DNA from: Mycolicibacterium sarraceniae
GTDB lineage: Bacteria; Actinomycetota; Actinomycetes; Mycobacteriales; Mycobacteriaceae
Assembly (NCBI RefSeq): GCF_010731875.1
Contig: NZ_AP022595.1
Location: 4,278,001 to 4,342,000 of the forward strand
DNA: 64,000 nucleotides
Direction of reading: 5' to 3'
Part shown: positions 35,067 to 48,423 of the stretch, in pieces
Numbering within the stretch: position 1 is the stretch's first letter
How the letters are laid out: every line of letters starts with the position of its first letter
Translations under genes and position numbers: made by a program
Notes under the pieces: model-generated
Seen by the model: the letters and a program-made list of their open reading frames with translations, nothing else
What the model was told of the DNA's origin: nothing
The model's database searches: none

Positions 35067-36524
35067 TCAGTATTCGATGTAGCGGATGACGAACGGTGTC
35101 ATGCCGCTGGTACGCACCGGCGAGATCTTGACGTTGGAGCCGGTGTAGGGAGCCTCGAGCATCTGGCCCTGGCCCAGGTAGAGGGTCACGTGCTGGCTGC
35201 CACCGGGGCCGTAGAAGATCACGTCGCCACGGCGCATCTGGGACGACGGGATCTTGCGGCCCATGTTGTACTGCGAACCCGAGTAGTGCGGCAGCCTGAT
35301 GCCGACGCCGGCGAACGCGTAGAGGATGAGCCCCGAGCAGTCGAACCCGACTGTGCCGGCGCCGCTGTCGATACCGTTGCTGGGACCGGTGGCGGTCCCG
35401 CCACCCCAGGAGTACGGCACGCCCATCTGTGAGCTGGCACGTTTGATGACGTACTCGGAGGCCTGCGCGCCGTACACGTAGGGAATCGCGCCGTTGGTGA
35501 TTCCGGTGTCGTCGGGCTTCAGGATGCCCAGCTTCTGCAGGAAGCTCTTGCCCATCTGCTTGGTCGCGTTCAGCGACGAGCCCGAGATCTGCAGCACCGC
35601 GTTGATGATCTGGATCGGGTCACCGGAGACGAAGGCGCTGGGCACCATCGGCAGCGTCGTATCCCACTCCGACGCACTGCCGAACGGCGGAACCTTGCCC
35701 GCGTCGGGCGCCTTGGCCGAACCCGGCGCGGCCGGATCCCAGCGATCCCCCGGGGTCGCCGGGCCGGTCGCGACCGACTGCGGCACGGCGGCAGGCGAAT
35801 TCGCCGGCGCCGACCACTGACGGGCAGCCTCGAGCTTGTCCTGGGCCGCCTTACGTTCGGCGGCCAGCTGGTTGATCTGCGCCTGCTGATCACCGAACGT
35901 CTTCTGCGCCTGGGTCAATGCCGAGACCGCAGTCTGCTGACTGGCTTCGGCGTCGGCGACGGCCTGGTCGGCCCTCTGCTTGGCCAGCCGGGCCGCGGAC
36001 TCCTTGTTGAGCTGTTCGGTGCGAGCACGCTGCAGATCGGTCATCACCTGTTCGGAGCTCAGCGCCACCGCTTGGTTGGCCGATGCGGTGGAGATGATGT
36101 CCTCGGGAGTCGACGCCATCAACAGGGATGCGGACGGTCCGTTCATATAGGCCGCCACTGCGAACTCGTCGAATCGCTTCTGGGCGGCGGCAATGGCGCC
36201 GTTGGCGTCTTTGACCGCCGCCGCGCTGATATCGACCTGTTGCTGGGCTTCTGCCGCGGCATCCCGGGCGGTCTGGACGTCGACGATCGCCTTGTTGACG
36301 CTTTCCTGCTCGGCCTGCACCTTGGCCCCGATGTCCTGTAGCCGCTGGTTGGCGTCGGCGACGTCGGCGATCAGGCCGGCGATCGTGTTGGGGCCGGCGC
36401 CCGGCTCAGCGTGCGCCACTCCCGGCATCGTCAGTGTCATGGCAACACTGAGCGCCAGCGGTCCCATCGGCCTGGCGATGCGGATGGCCGGCCGGACAAA
36501 AGAGCCGCGATGTGAACGCCTCAT
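35067..36524 (-). CDS. ripA: NlpC/P60 endopeptidase RipA (septum splitting)
   Basis: 485 residues. Signal peptide ends at VAHA (residue 39). A long coiled coil (about 45-235, Ala/Gln-rich) leads to a Pro-rich linker and a C-terminal NlpC/P60 domain with Cys396 (FDCSGL) and His445 (SQHVTLYLG). RipA separates daughter cells by peptidoglycan hydrolysis, works with resuscitation-promoting factors, and is kept in check by its N-terminal region. Upstream lies a phased array of GTCACA-like half-sites that fits control by MtrA. Start ATG at 36524 with AGGAG about 11 bases before. Confidence 0.96.
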   Translation of the reverse strand: MRRSHRGSFVRPAIRIARPMGPLALSVAMTLTMPGVAHAEPGAGPNTIAGLIADVADANQRLQDIGAKVQAEQESVNKAIVDVQTARDAAAEAQQQVDISAAAVKDANGAIAAAQKRFDEFAVAAYMNGPSASLLMASTPEDIISTASANQAVALSSEQVMTDLQRARTEQLNKESAARLAKQRADQAVADAEASQQTAVSALTQAQKTFGDQQAQINQLAAERKAAQDKLEAARQWSAPANSPAAVPQSVATGPATPGDRWDPAAPGSAKAPDAGKVPPFGSASEWDTTLPMVPSAFVSGDPIQIINAVLQISGSSLNATKQMGKSFLQKLGILKPDDTGITNGAIPYVYGAQASEYVIKRASSQMGVPYSWGGGTATGPSNGIDSGAGTVGFDCSGLILYAFAGVGIRLPHYSGSQYNMGRKIPSSQMRRGDVIFYGPGGSQHVTLYLGQGQMLEAPYTGSNVKISPVRTSGMTPFVIRYIEY

Positions 36525-36714
36525 TCGACCCTGATCTCCTCTGCTCCACGTGCAGTCACGCCAGTAACAGATGTCACATCAGTCACATCAATAACAATGG
36601 CGACAACTGCACCGTACGTCACATTTGTCGCAGAGGAAACTTCCGGCAAGAATTACATCTTTGTCATTTACGGGATGTTGCCGAAAAGTAATCTTATTGA
36701 TTTGCCAGATAAGG
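36525..36714. other. A/T-rich ripA upstream region
   Basis: 190 bases between ripA and the upstream membrane-protein gene, clearly richer in A/T than both. It contains the phased repeat array at 36555-36635 and then a T-rich part to 36714 that carries the end of the upstream gene's transcript. No small gene is supported. Confidence 0.6.
36555..36635 (+). promoter_or_regulatory. 9-bp-phased array of GTCACA-like half-sites (MtrA-like)
   Basis: Read on the plus strand, units beginning at 36555, 36564, 36573, 36582, 36618 and 36627 all start GTCAC, GTAAC or GTCGC, on a strict 9-base register. The pair at 36573 and 36582 is identical (GTCACATCA twice). Units between 36591 and 36617 keep the register but are degenerate. 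MtrA of mycobacteria binds direct repeats of GTCACA-like 9-mers, and ripA is a reported MtrA target, so this is probably a multi-site MtrA operator. Confidence 0.65.
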
Positions 36715-37278
36715 CTATTTTGGCTGTTCAGACGGCATTTCGGTATTTTGCGAGCGGCGAGCCCGAAGCTGCAGAACTCGGGTCAAAACAGCCGCCGCAG
36801 CCACCCCGATCAGGAGTGCGAACGTTAATCCAACCCAGGGAAAGTCCGGCGTTTCCAACTGGTCGACAAAAGCCTGTGTGCCGACCACCGGATTCGGCGC
36901 CGTCTTGGCCACGTCCTGGCCCGCCTCGAGGGTGACGCGGTCATAGGTGGTGCTGTAGGTGCCGGCCCAACCTGGGCTGAGCACCAACACCGTCGAACCG
37001 GGGTTGGCGCTACCGATCTCGGTGGCGATATCGCGAAGGGGGGTGTCGATCGGCGGACTGCTCTGCATGACGACGACCTTGAGGTCGACGCCACGGGCTG
37101 CAGCCGCGGCCACCACCTTCTGCAGACCGGCCGCATCGGCGGCCGGCGCGGCGACACCATCGGAGGCCACATCGGCCTTGACCGCCGCCAGGCACTGCTC
37201 GACCGGCGTCGACGGCGCCAGGCCCACACTGCTACACACCTCCACCGGAATGAAGGTCGGCGCGGGCAGAATCGTCAC
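36715..37278 (-). CDS. membrane protein Rv1476-like
   Basis: 187 residues. An extracytoplasmic-looking domain (PAPTFIPVEVCSSVGL; STVLVLSPGWAGTYSTTYDR) is followed by one C-terminal helix (VGLTFALLIGVAAAAVLTRV) and a short basic tail. Length matches the 186-residue Rv1476, which also lies between ripA and acnA. The GTG at 37278 is chosen to match that length; GAGGTA lies 12 bases upstream. The open frame to 37374 gives an extra N-terminus without family support. Function unknown; it may act with the RipA/RipB hydrolases. Confidence 0.75.
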   Translation of the reverse strand: MTILPAPTFIPVEVCSSVGLAPSTPVEQCLAAVKADVASDGVAAPAADAAGLQKVVAAAAARGVDLKVVVMQSSPPIDTPLRDIATEIGSANPGSTVLVLSPGWAGTYSTTYDRVTLEAGQDVAKTAPNPVVGTQAFVDQLETPDFPWVGLTFALLIGVAAAAVLTRVLQLRARRSQNTEMPSEQPK

Positions 37279-37390
37279 GATCGGAAACGGTACCTCGCGC
37301 CCGAACTCCGGGGTGGCACCACGCGCCGAGGAAGACAAGACTGAGACCCAGGACCGTTGCCCGTGCGCGGACACCCAGCCGCCCGCTTAG

Positions 37391-40279
<2,889 letters not shown>

Positions 40280-40285
40280 CCGGAC

Positions 40286-40852
40286 GTGCCCCGGGTCAGC
40301 GAGGACCATCTGGCGGCCCGCCGTCGCCAGATCCTCGACGGCGCACGGCGCTGTTTTGCCGAGTACGGCTACGACAAGGCAACCGTGCGCCGCCTGGAGC
40401 AGACCATCGGTCTGTCCCGCGGCGCGATCTTCCACCACTTTCGCGATAAGGACACCCTGTTCTTCGCGCTCGCGCGCGAGGACGCCGAGCGGATGGCCGA
40501 GGTCACCTCGAGCCAGGGCCTGGTCCAGGTGATGCGGGACATGCTGGCCGCGCCTGATCAATTCGATTGGCTGGCAACACGTTTGGAGATCGCGCGCAAG
40601 CTGCGCAACGACCCGGTGTTCCAGCAGGGCTGGGCGGAACGCTCAGCTGAACTGTCGGCGGCGACCAGCGATCGGCTGCGCAGGCAGAAGCAGGCCGGCC
40701 GACTGCGCGACGACGTCGCCAGTGATGTGGTGCAGTGTTATCTCGACCTGGTGCTCGACGGTCTGGTGGCACGGCTGGCTGCGGGCGAAGATCCCCGGCG
40801 GCTCTCGGCGGTGCTGGACCTGGTGGAGGTTTCGGTGCGGGCCGACCGCTAG
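40286..40852 (+). CDS. acnR: TetR-family regulator of acnA (AcnR)
   Basis: 188 residues. The N-terminal TetR helix-turn-helix is ILDGARRCFAEYGYDKATVR then LSRGAIFHHFRDKDTLFF, followed by a helical ligand domain. AcnR in Corynebacterium represses the acn gene upstream of it; gene order here is the same. GTG start six bases after acnA, co-transcribed. Its stop codon overlaps the stop of the convergent SnoaL remnant. Confidence 0.88.
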   Translation: MPRVSEDHLAARRRQILDGARRCFAEYGYDKATVRRLEQTIGLSRGAIFHHFRDKDTLFFALAREDAERMAEVTSSQGLVQVMRDMLAAPDQFDWLATRLEIARKLRNDPVFQQGWAERSAELSAATSDRLRRQKQAGRLRDDVASDVVQCYLDLVLDGLVARLAAGEDPRRLSAVLDLVEVSVRADR

Positions 40853-41075
40853 CCGAGCTTCCCCGAGCTAATCTGCTCCGTCAGGGATGCGAAGTCGGCG
40901 AGGTCCCACACGTGAGTGAAGGTGTCCCCCTCGACCCGGTAGATGGTGAATGCCGAGATGGTGATGTTGCGCCCCGTCGCTTCGATTCCTTCGAAGGCGC
41001 CGCGACCAGTGGGGCGAACTGCACCATGAGTTAGTCGAGATAAAGGGACCAGAGCTGCTCGAAATCGCTTGCCAT
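40849..41075 (-). pseudogene. SnoaL-like cyclase/isomerase remnant with an internal deletion
   Basis: The N-terminus MASDFEQLWSLYLD, typical of SnoaL-fold proteins, starts at ATG 41075 and hits a stop after 14 codons. About 40 bases later another frame continues as GAFEGIEATGRNITISAFTI and YRVEGDTFTHVWDLADFASL to the TAG at 40849, the usual C-terminus of the SnoaL/ester-cyclase fold. A SnoaL protein has about 130 residues, so the middle half is lost. Not functional in this form. Confidence 0.7.
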
Positions 41076-41113
41076 GTCATCGATTATCGGCCATAGCCGC
41101 AAGGGTCCGAAAG

Positions 41114-41305
41114 TTAGCGTCTGGTCACGTGGTTGGGGCCACCGCGGCTACGCATCGTGGTCCCCGACTCGCGCAACAGCGCGTGGATGGACCCGTAGGA
41201 GCGGCCCGTCGTCGCCACCAGGGTGCGGATACTCGCGCCACCCTCGTAGGCGTTGCGCAGATTGTTCAGCAGTTGATCATGAGCTTCGGTTGGCTTGCTC
41301 ATCAT
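41114..41305 (-). CDS. small helix-turn-helix protein
   Basis: 63 residues. Helical N-terminus (AHDQLLNNLRNAYEGGASIR), then a helix-turn-helix ending TGRSYGSIHALLRESGTTMR and a basic tail. This type of small actinobacterial HTH protein is common but uncharacterised; a DNA-binding role is inferred. Two consecutive ATG codons (41305, 41302) follow GGGAGGG, a strong ribosome site. It lies 86 bases downstream of the ABC-F gene on the same strand and may be co-transcribed with it. The frame is open further upstream, without support. Confidence 0.7.
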   Translation of the reverse strand: MMSKPTEAHDQLLNNLRNAYEGGASIRTLVATTGRSYGSIHALLRESGTTMRSRGGPNHVTRR

Positions 41306-41391
41306 GACCCTCCCCGGTCGATCGCGCCGATAGCCCTCAGGGTAGGAGCGCAACCGCACGGTTTGGCCGGAATCACCGAAATGGTCAGTTG

Positions 41392-43026
41392 TCAGGCCAG
41401 TTCGATGAGATCCCGATACTCATCGGACCAGTAATCCTCGGTGCCGTCCGGAAGCAGGACGACCCGTTGGGGGTCGAGCGCTTCGGCGGCGCCGGGGTCG
41501 TGGGTCACCAGCACCACCGCGCCCTGATAGCTGCGCAGTGCATCGAGAACCTGTTCGCGCGAAGCGGGATCGAGGTTGTTGGTCGGCTCGTCGAGCAGCA
41601 GCACATTGGCCGTCGAGGCCACCAAACCCGCGAGCGCAAGCCGGGTCTTCTCACCACCGGACAGGGTGCCCGCCGGCTGATCGAGCTGCGGACCGGTGAA
41701 CATGAACGCACCGAGCAGGCTGCGCAGATCTTGTTCGCCGGTGTCGGGCGCGGCATGGCGGATGTTCTCCCACACCGAGGCGTTGCCGTCGATCGTGTCG
41801 TGTTCCTGCGCAAAGTATCCGAGCTTGAGCCCGTGCCCCGGTTCGATGGCGCCGGCGTCAGCTTTTTCCGCCCCGGCCAGGATCCGCAGCAGCGTGGTCT
41901 TGCCGGCGCCGTTGAGGCCCAGCACGACCACCCGGGATCCCTTGTCGATGGCCAGATCGACGCCGGTGAAGATCTCCAGCGAGCCGTAGGTCTTGGTCAG
42001 GCCCTTGGCCACCAACGGGGTACGACCGCAGACGGCCGGGGTCGGGAACCGAATCTTAGCCACCTTATCGGCGACACGCTCGTCATCGAGCTCGGCGATC
42101 ATCCGCTCCGCACGGCGCAACATGTTCTGTGCGGCAACGGCTTTAGTGGCTTTGGCGCCCATCTTGGCGGCCTGGGTGCGCAGCGCACTGGCCTTCTTCT
42201 CGGCGTTGGCGCGTTCCCGGCGGCGGCGCTGCTCGTCGGTGGAACGGGCGTCGAGGTACTTCTGCCAGCCCATGTTGTAGACATCGGCCTCGCCGCGCAC
42301 GGCGTCGAGGAACCACACCCGATTGACCACCTCTTCGAGCAGTTCGACGTTGTGGCTGATGATCACCAAACCGCCGGTGTGGGATTTGAGGAAGTCGCGC
42401 AGCCAGCCGATCGAGTCGGCGTCGAGGTGGTTGGTCGGCTCGTCGAGTAAGAGAGTGGTGTTGGAGGACCCGGTGCCGGAGCCTCCGCCCGCCGCGAACA
42501 GAATCCTGGACAGCTCCACACGCCTGCGCTGGCCGCCCGACAGTGTCCGCAGCGGCTGGGTGAGGACGCGTTCGGGGAGGCCGAGGCTCGCGCAGATACG
42601 GCCCGCTTCGCTCTCCGCGGCGTATCCGCCGAGGGCCGCGAAGCGCTCCTCGAGCTGGCCGTAGCGACGCACCGCTTTATCGCGCGCGGCGTCGTCGACC
42701 ACCTCGGCCATCAACGCCTGCTGCTTCTCCAGGTCGGATAGCAGGCTGTCCAGGCCGCGCGCGGAGAGCACCCGGTCCCGGGCCAGCACGTCGAGATCGC
42801 CTTCGCGGGGATCCTGCGGCAGGTAGCCGAGTTCGCCGGTGCGGACGACGGTGCCCGCGTAGGGCTCGCCCTCCCCCGCCAGGATTCGCATGGTCGTCGT
42901 CTTACCGGCGCCGTTGCGCCCGACCAGACCGATGCGGTCACCGGGTTGTATCCGCAGCGCGGGGCCCTCGGCGAGCAGGAGCGTGCGCGCGCCGGCGCGG
43001 ACCTCGAGGTCCGTTGCGGTAATCAC
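41392..43026 (-). CDS. ABC-F family ATPase (ribosome-associated, Rv1473-like)
   Basis: 544 residues with two ABC cassettes and no membrane domain. First cassette: Walker A GRNGAGKTT and signature LSGGQRRRVEL. Second: GLNGAGKTT and LSGGEKTRLAL. They are joined by a charged linker (about 225-300, ERANAEKKASALRTQAAKMG), the interdomain arm that reaches toward the peptidyl-transferase centre in ABC-F proteins. Members act in translation or protect ribosomes from antibiotics; old labels as a macrolide exporter are unlikely. The GTG at 43026 is chosen because AAAGGAG lies eight bases upstream and the protein then begins MITATDLEVRAG; GTG 43032 is too close to that site. Confidence 0.9.
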   Translation of the reverse strand: MITATDLEVRAGARTLLLAEGPALRIQPGDRIGLVGRNGAGKTTTMRILAGEGEPYAGTVVRTGELGYLPQDPREGDLDVLARDRVLSARGLDSLLSDLEKQQALMAEVVDDAARDKAVRRYGQLEERFAALGGYAAESEAGRICASLGLPERVLTQPLRTLSGGQRRRVELSRILFAAGGGSGTGSSNTTLLLDEPTNHLDADSIGWLRDFLKSHTGGLVIISHNVELLEEVVNRVWFLDAVRGEADVYNMGWQKYLDARSTDEQRRRRERANAEKKASALRTQAAKMGAKATKAVAAQNMLRRAERMIAELDDERVADKVAKIRFPTPAVCGRTPLVAKGLTKTYGSLEIFTGVDLAIDKGSRVVVLGLNGAGKTTLLRILAGAEKADAGAIEPGHGLKLGYFAQEHDTIDGNASVWENIRHAAPDTGEQDLRSLLGAFMFTGPQLDQPAGTLSGGEKTRLALAGLVASTANVLLLDEPTNNLDPASREQVLDALRSYQGAVVLVTHDPGAAEALDPQRVVLLPDGTEDYWSDEYRDLIELA

Positions 43027-43044
43027 GCGCACTTCTCCTTTGTG

Positions 43045-43869
43045 TTACGTCTTCTCGTCGGTGAACACAGGGGCGCGGTTCTCGGCGCGCGCAGCAACCG
43101 CCTCTTCGAAGTTGGCGGTGAGCAGGCGCACATAGAGTTGCCCGAGGCCTTCAGCCTGCATATGTCCCTCCAGGCTACCGGCGTCTAGTCCACTCCATAG
43201 CGTCCGCTTGGTCAACTCGGTGCCGGGGCGGGAGAACGCCGCGATCCGGGTGGCGATCTCGAAGCAGGCCGGCAACAACTCGTCTTCGGGCACCTGCCGG
43301 GATACCAAGCCGATCCGCTCGGCCTCCTGGGCGTCGACGTCCCGGCCGGTCAGCATGATCTCGAACGCCCGCGACGATCCGATCGCCCTCGGCAATAGGT
43401 AGCTCAAGCCCAGCTCACTGGCGGTCAGTCCGTTGTTGATCCCGGCGGCGCGGAAGTAGGCGCCGCTGGCCGCCACCCGGATGTCGGCGGCCAACGCCAG
43501 GCAGAGCCCGCCACCGATAGCGGCGCCGTTGACCGCCGCGATGATTGGCTGGTGCAATTTCCGCATGGCGAGGATCACATCGTCGAGCACAGCCATCGAC
43601 CGCAGCCCAAACGACGGCCGGGTCAGCCCCGCGACGTGCGGTATCGAACCGGCGGACTTGTGGTCGGCGCCCGAGGAGAAGCCACGCCCGGCACCGGTCA
43701 GCACAACCGCGCGCACGGTGTTGTCGTGACGGAGCTCGGTGAGAACTTCCAAGAGCGGCAGCATGACGTCGAACGCCATGGAGTTCATCCGCTCGGGCCG
43801 GTTCAGAGTCACCAGCGCAACGTTGGGCAGCGGGGTGTCGACGAGGACGAAACCAGAGTCACGAATCAC
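43045..43869 (-). CDS. echA12: enoyl-CoA hydratase/isomerase family protein
   Basis: 274 residues, crotonase fold. Oxyanion-hole segments are GAGRGFSSGADHKS and NGAAIGGGLCLALAADIRVA. By position between the ABC-F gene and a thioredoxin it is the counterpart of Rv1472 (EchA12). One of the usual acid residues is followed by LTASELGLSYLLPRAIG. The substrate is probably an acyl-CoA, but family membership alone does not give the reaction. GTG start. Confidence 0.85.
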   Translation of the reverse strand: MIRDSGFVLVDTPLPNVALVTLNRPERMNSMAFDVMLPLLEVLTELRHDNTVRAVVLTGAGRGFSSGADHKSAGSIPHVAGLTRPSFGLRSMAVLDDVILAMRKLHQPIIAAVNGAAIGGGLCLALAADIRVAASGAYFRAAGINNGLTASELGLSYLLPRAIGSSRAFEIMLTGRDVDAQEAERIGLVSRQVPEDELLPACFEIATRIAAFSRPGTELTKRTLWSGLDAGSLEGHMQAEGLGQLYVRLLTANFEEAVAARAENRAPVFTDEKT

Positions 43870-43895
43870 GGTTGCACGGTAACCCGTGCTCGGCC

Positions 43896-44255
43896 TTATG
43901 TGTCGTGAGACTGAGACGCGCCGGCCGCGTCGACATCGAACTCCTTGACCTGCGCGATGAGGTCCTCGAGCGCCGGGGGCGGGAGCGCACCGGCCTGGTT
44001 GAAGATCAGCTTGCCCTTCTTGAACGCCATCAGCGTGGGGATCGAGCGGATCTCGGCGGCGGCCGCCAGCTCCTGTTCGGCCTCGGTGTCGACCTTGGCG
44101 TAGACCACATCAGGGTGCTTCTCCGAGGACGCCGCGAAGGTCGGGGCGAAGGCCCGGCACGGTCCGCACCACGACGCCCAGAAGTCGACCAGCACGATGT
44201 CGTTTCCGGTGATGGTGTCGTTGAAGTTCTGCGCGGTGAGGTCTTGGGTAGCCAC
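43896..44255 (-). CDS. thioredoxin
   Basis: 119 residues with a canonical thioredoxin fold and the active site WASWCGPC (Cys30, Cys33). The cis-Pro loop is IRSIPTLMAFKKG. A cytosolic disulfide reductant. The start at GTG 44255 has TTGGGA close upstream; the frame remains open to 44384, but that part is not thioredoxin-like. It lies just downstream of the SUF operon on the same strand, as Rv1471 (trxB1) does in M. tuberculosis. Confidence 0.92.
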   Translation of the reverse strand: MATQDLTAQNFNDTITGNDIVLVDFWASWCGPCRAFAPTFAASSEKHPDVVYAKVDTEAEQELAAAAEIRSIPTLMAFKKGKLIFNQAGALPPPALEDLIAQVKEFDVDAAGASQSHDT

Positions 44256-44393
44256 GTCAGTCCCAACGTCCAGTTTTCGCTGTCTGTTCCCTGTCTGCGT
44301 CACTACAACCGGGGCAGCGTCAATACACAAGCCGAGCGCGCTGGCCGCACCGCCCCGACAGACGAAGGCGGGGATGGTGAGCATGGTGCGAGG

Positions 44394-44749
44394 CTAGACC
44401 GTGAAGCCCAGCGCCCGCAGTTGTTCGCGGCCGTCCTCGGTGATCTTGTCGGGGCCCCACGGCGGGTTCCACACCCAGTTGATCTTGATCTCGTTGACCA
44501 GCCCAGCGCCGACGAGCGCGGTGCGCGTCTGGTCCTCGATCACATCGGTCAGCGGGCAGGCGGCCGACGTCAGCGTCATGTCGACGAGGGCGACCTTCGA
44601 GCCCTCGGCACCTTCGACGTTCAGGCCGTAGACCAGCCCGAGGTCGACGACATTGATGCCGAGTTCAGGGTCCACCACGTCGCGCATGGCTTCCTCGATA
44701 TCGGCGAGGAATTCCTCCGACGGTTCCGCTGAGGCAGTTTCGCTATCGC

Positions 44750-44753
<4 letters not shown>
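44394..44753 (-). CDS. sufT: SufT-type (DUF59/MIP18) iron-sulfur assembly protein
   Basis: 119 residues. The MIP18 core VVDPELGINVVDLGLVYGL is followed by MTLTSAACPLTD, the conserved Cys region. Last gene of the SUF operon; its ATG overlaps the sufU stop (ATGA at 44750-44753) and AGGAGA lies upstream. SufT proteins help maturation of Fe-S proteins under iron limitation; the exact step is not settled. Counterpart of Rv1466. Confidence 0.9.
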
Positions 44754-47220
<2,467 letters not shown>

Positions 47221-47224
<4 letters not shown>

Positions 47225-48423
47225 GGCCGTGTGGCTTTCCCGTCTTGTGAAGTGAACTCAGCAGTAATGGCTAGTTCTCGTTCGATGGCTTCGGTGAGGC
47301 GCTCGCGGACGGCGGGGACGGCGATCTTGTTGATGATCTCGCCGAAGAACGCGCGCACCACCAGCCGGCGGGCCTGCTCCTCCGGGATACCGCGGGCCTG
47401 CAGGTAAAACAGCTGCTCGTCGTCGAAACGCCCGGTGGCACTGGCGTGTCCGGCGCCGACGATCTCACCGGTCTCGATCTCCAGGTTCGGCACGGAGTCG
47501 GCGCGCGCGCCGTCGGTCAGCACCAGGTTGCGGTTCACCTCGAAGGTGTCGGTGCCGGTGGCCTCGGCCCGGATCAGCACGTCACCGATCCACACGGTGT
47601 GCGCGTCGGGCTTCTTGGAATCCGGATCACCTTGCAGCGCACCCTTGTACAGCACATCGGACTTGCAGTTGGGCTGCGCGTGATCGACCAGCAGCCGCGA
47701 CTCGAAGTGCTGGCCGTCGTCGGCGAAGTAGGTGCCGAGCAACTGCGCGTCACCACCGGGGGCGGCGAACCGTACTATCGCCGAGGTGCGGACGACGTCG
47801 CCGCCGAGCGTCACCGCAACGTGACCGAGGACGGCGTCCTTACCGAGCTTGGCGTGATGCGAACTCACGTGCACCATGTCGTCGGCCCAGTCGGCGATCC
47901 AGATGACGCCGACACCGGCCGAATCACCGACGATGATCTCCACGTTGTCCGCGTAGGTTCCGCTGCCACGAAGGTCGACGACGACAATGGCCCGCGACAA
48001 TTCCTCGACCCGGATCTGCAGGTGCCCATAGGCGACCGCACCCTCACCAGGACCGGTGACGACGATCTCGATCGGTTCGGCTACCTCGGTGTCGCGACCC
48101 ACGGTCACGATCGTGGCTTGTGTGAACGACGAGAATGCCTGGGCGGCAACCCGATCAGCGGGCACCCCGCCCTGGCCGAGTCGTTCGTCGCCGCGGCCGG
48201 CTGTCTCCACCGTCACCCCGGGTTGCTCGGTGACATTGATCGTGGCGGCACCGGTAGCCGGCGCCGAGCCGTCGTGCAGGCCACGCAACCGCTTCAGCGG
48301 GGTGAACCGCCACAGCTCGTCGCGACCGCCGGGCACCTCGAAGGCATCGACATCGAACGAGCTGAATTGCTCGCCCTTGTTTTTGATGATCCCTTCGGCA
48401 GCCTCAGTCAAATTCTGAACCAC
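47221..48423 (-). CDS. sufD: SufD scaffold subunit
   Basis: 400 residues. The C-terminal half has the right-handed beta-helix pattern shared with SufB, including YKGALQGDPDSKKPDAHTVW and the closing YLQARGIPEEQARRLVVRAF, which matches the [12 protein letters not shown] region of SufB. Forms the heterodimer with SufB that builds Fe-S clusters. The GTG at 48423 overlaps the sufB stop (TAGTG). The frame is open further upstream but that is antisense-like sequence inside sufB. Confidence 0.95.
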
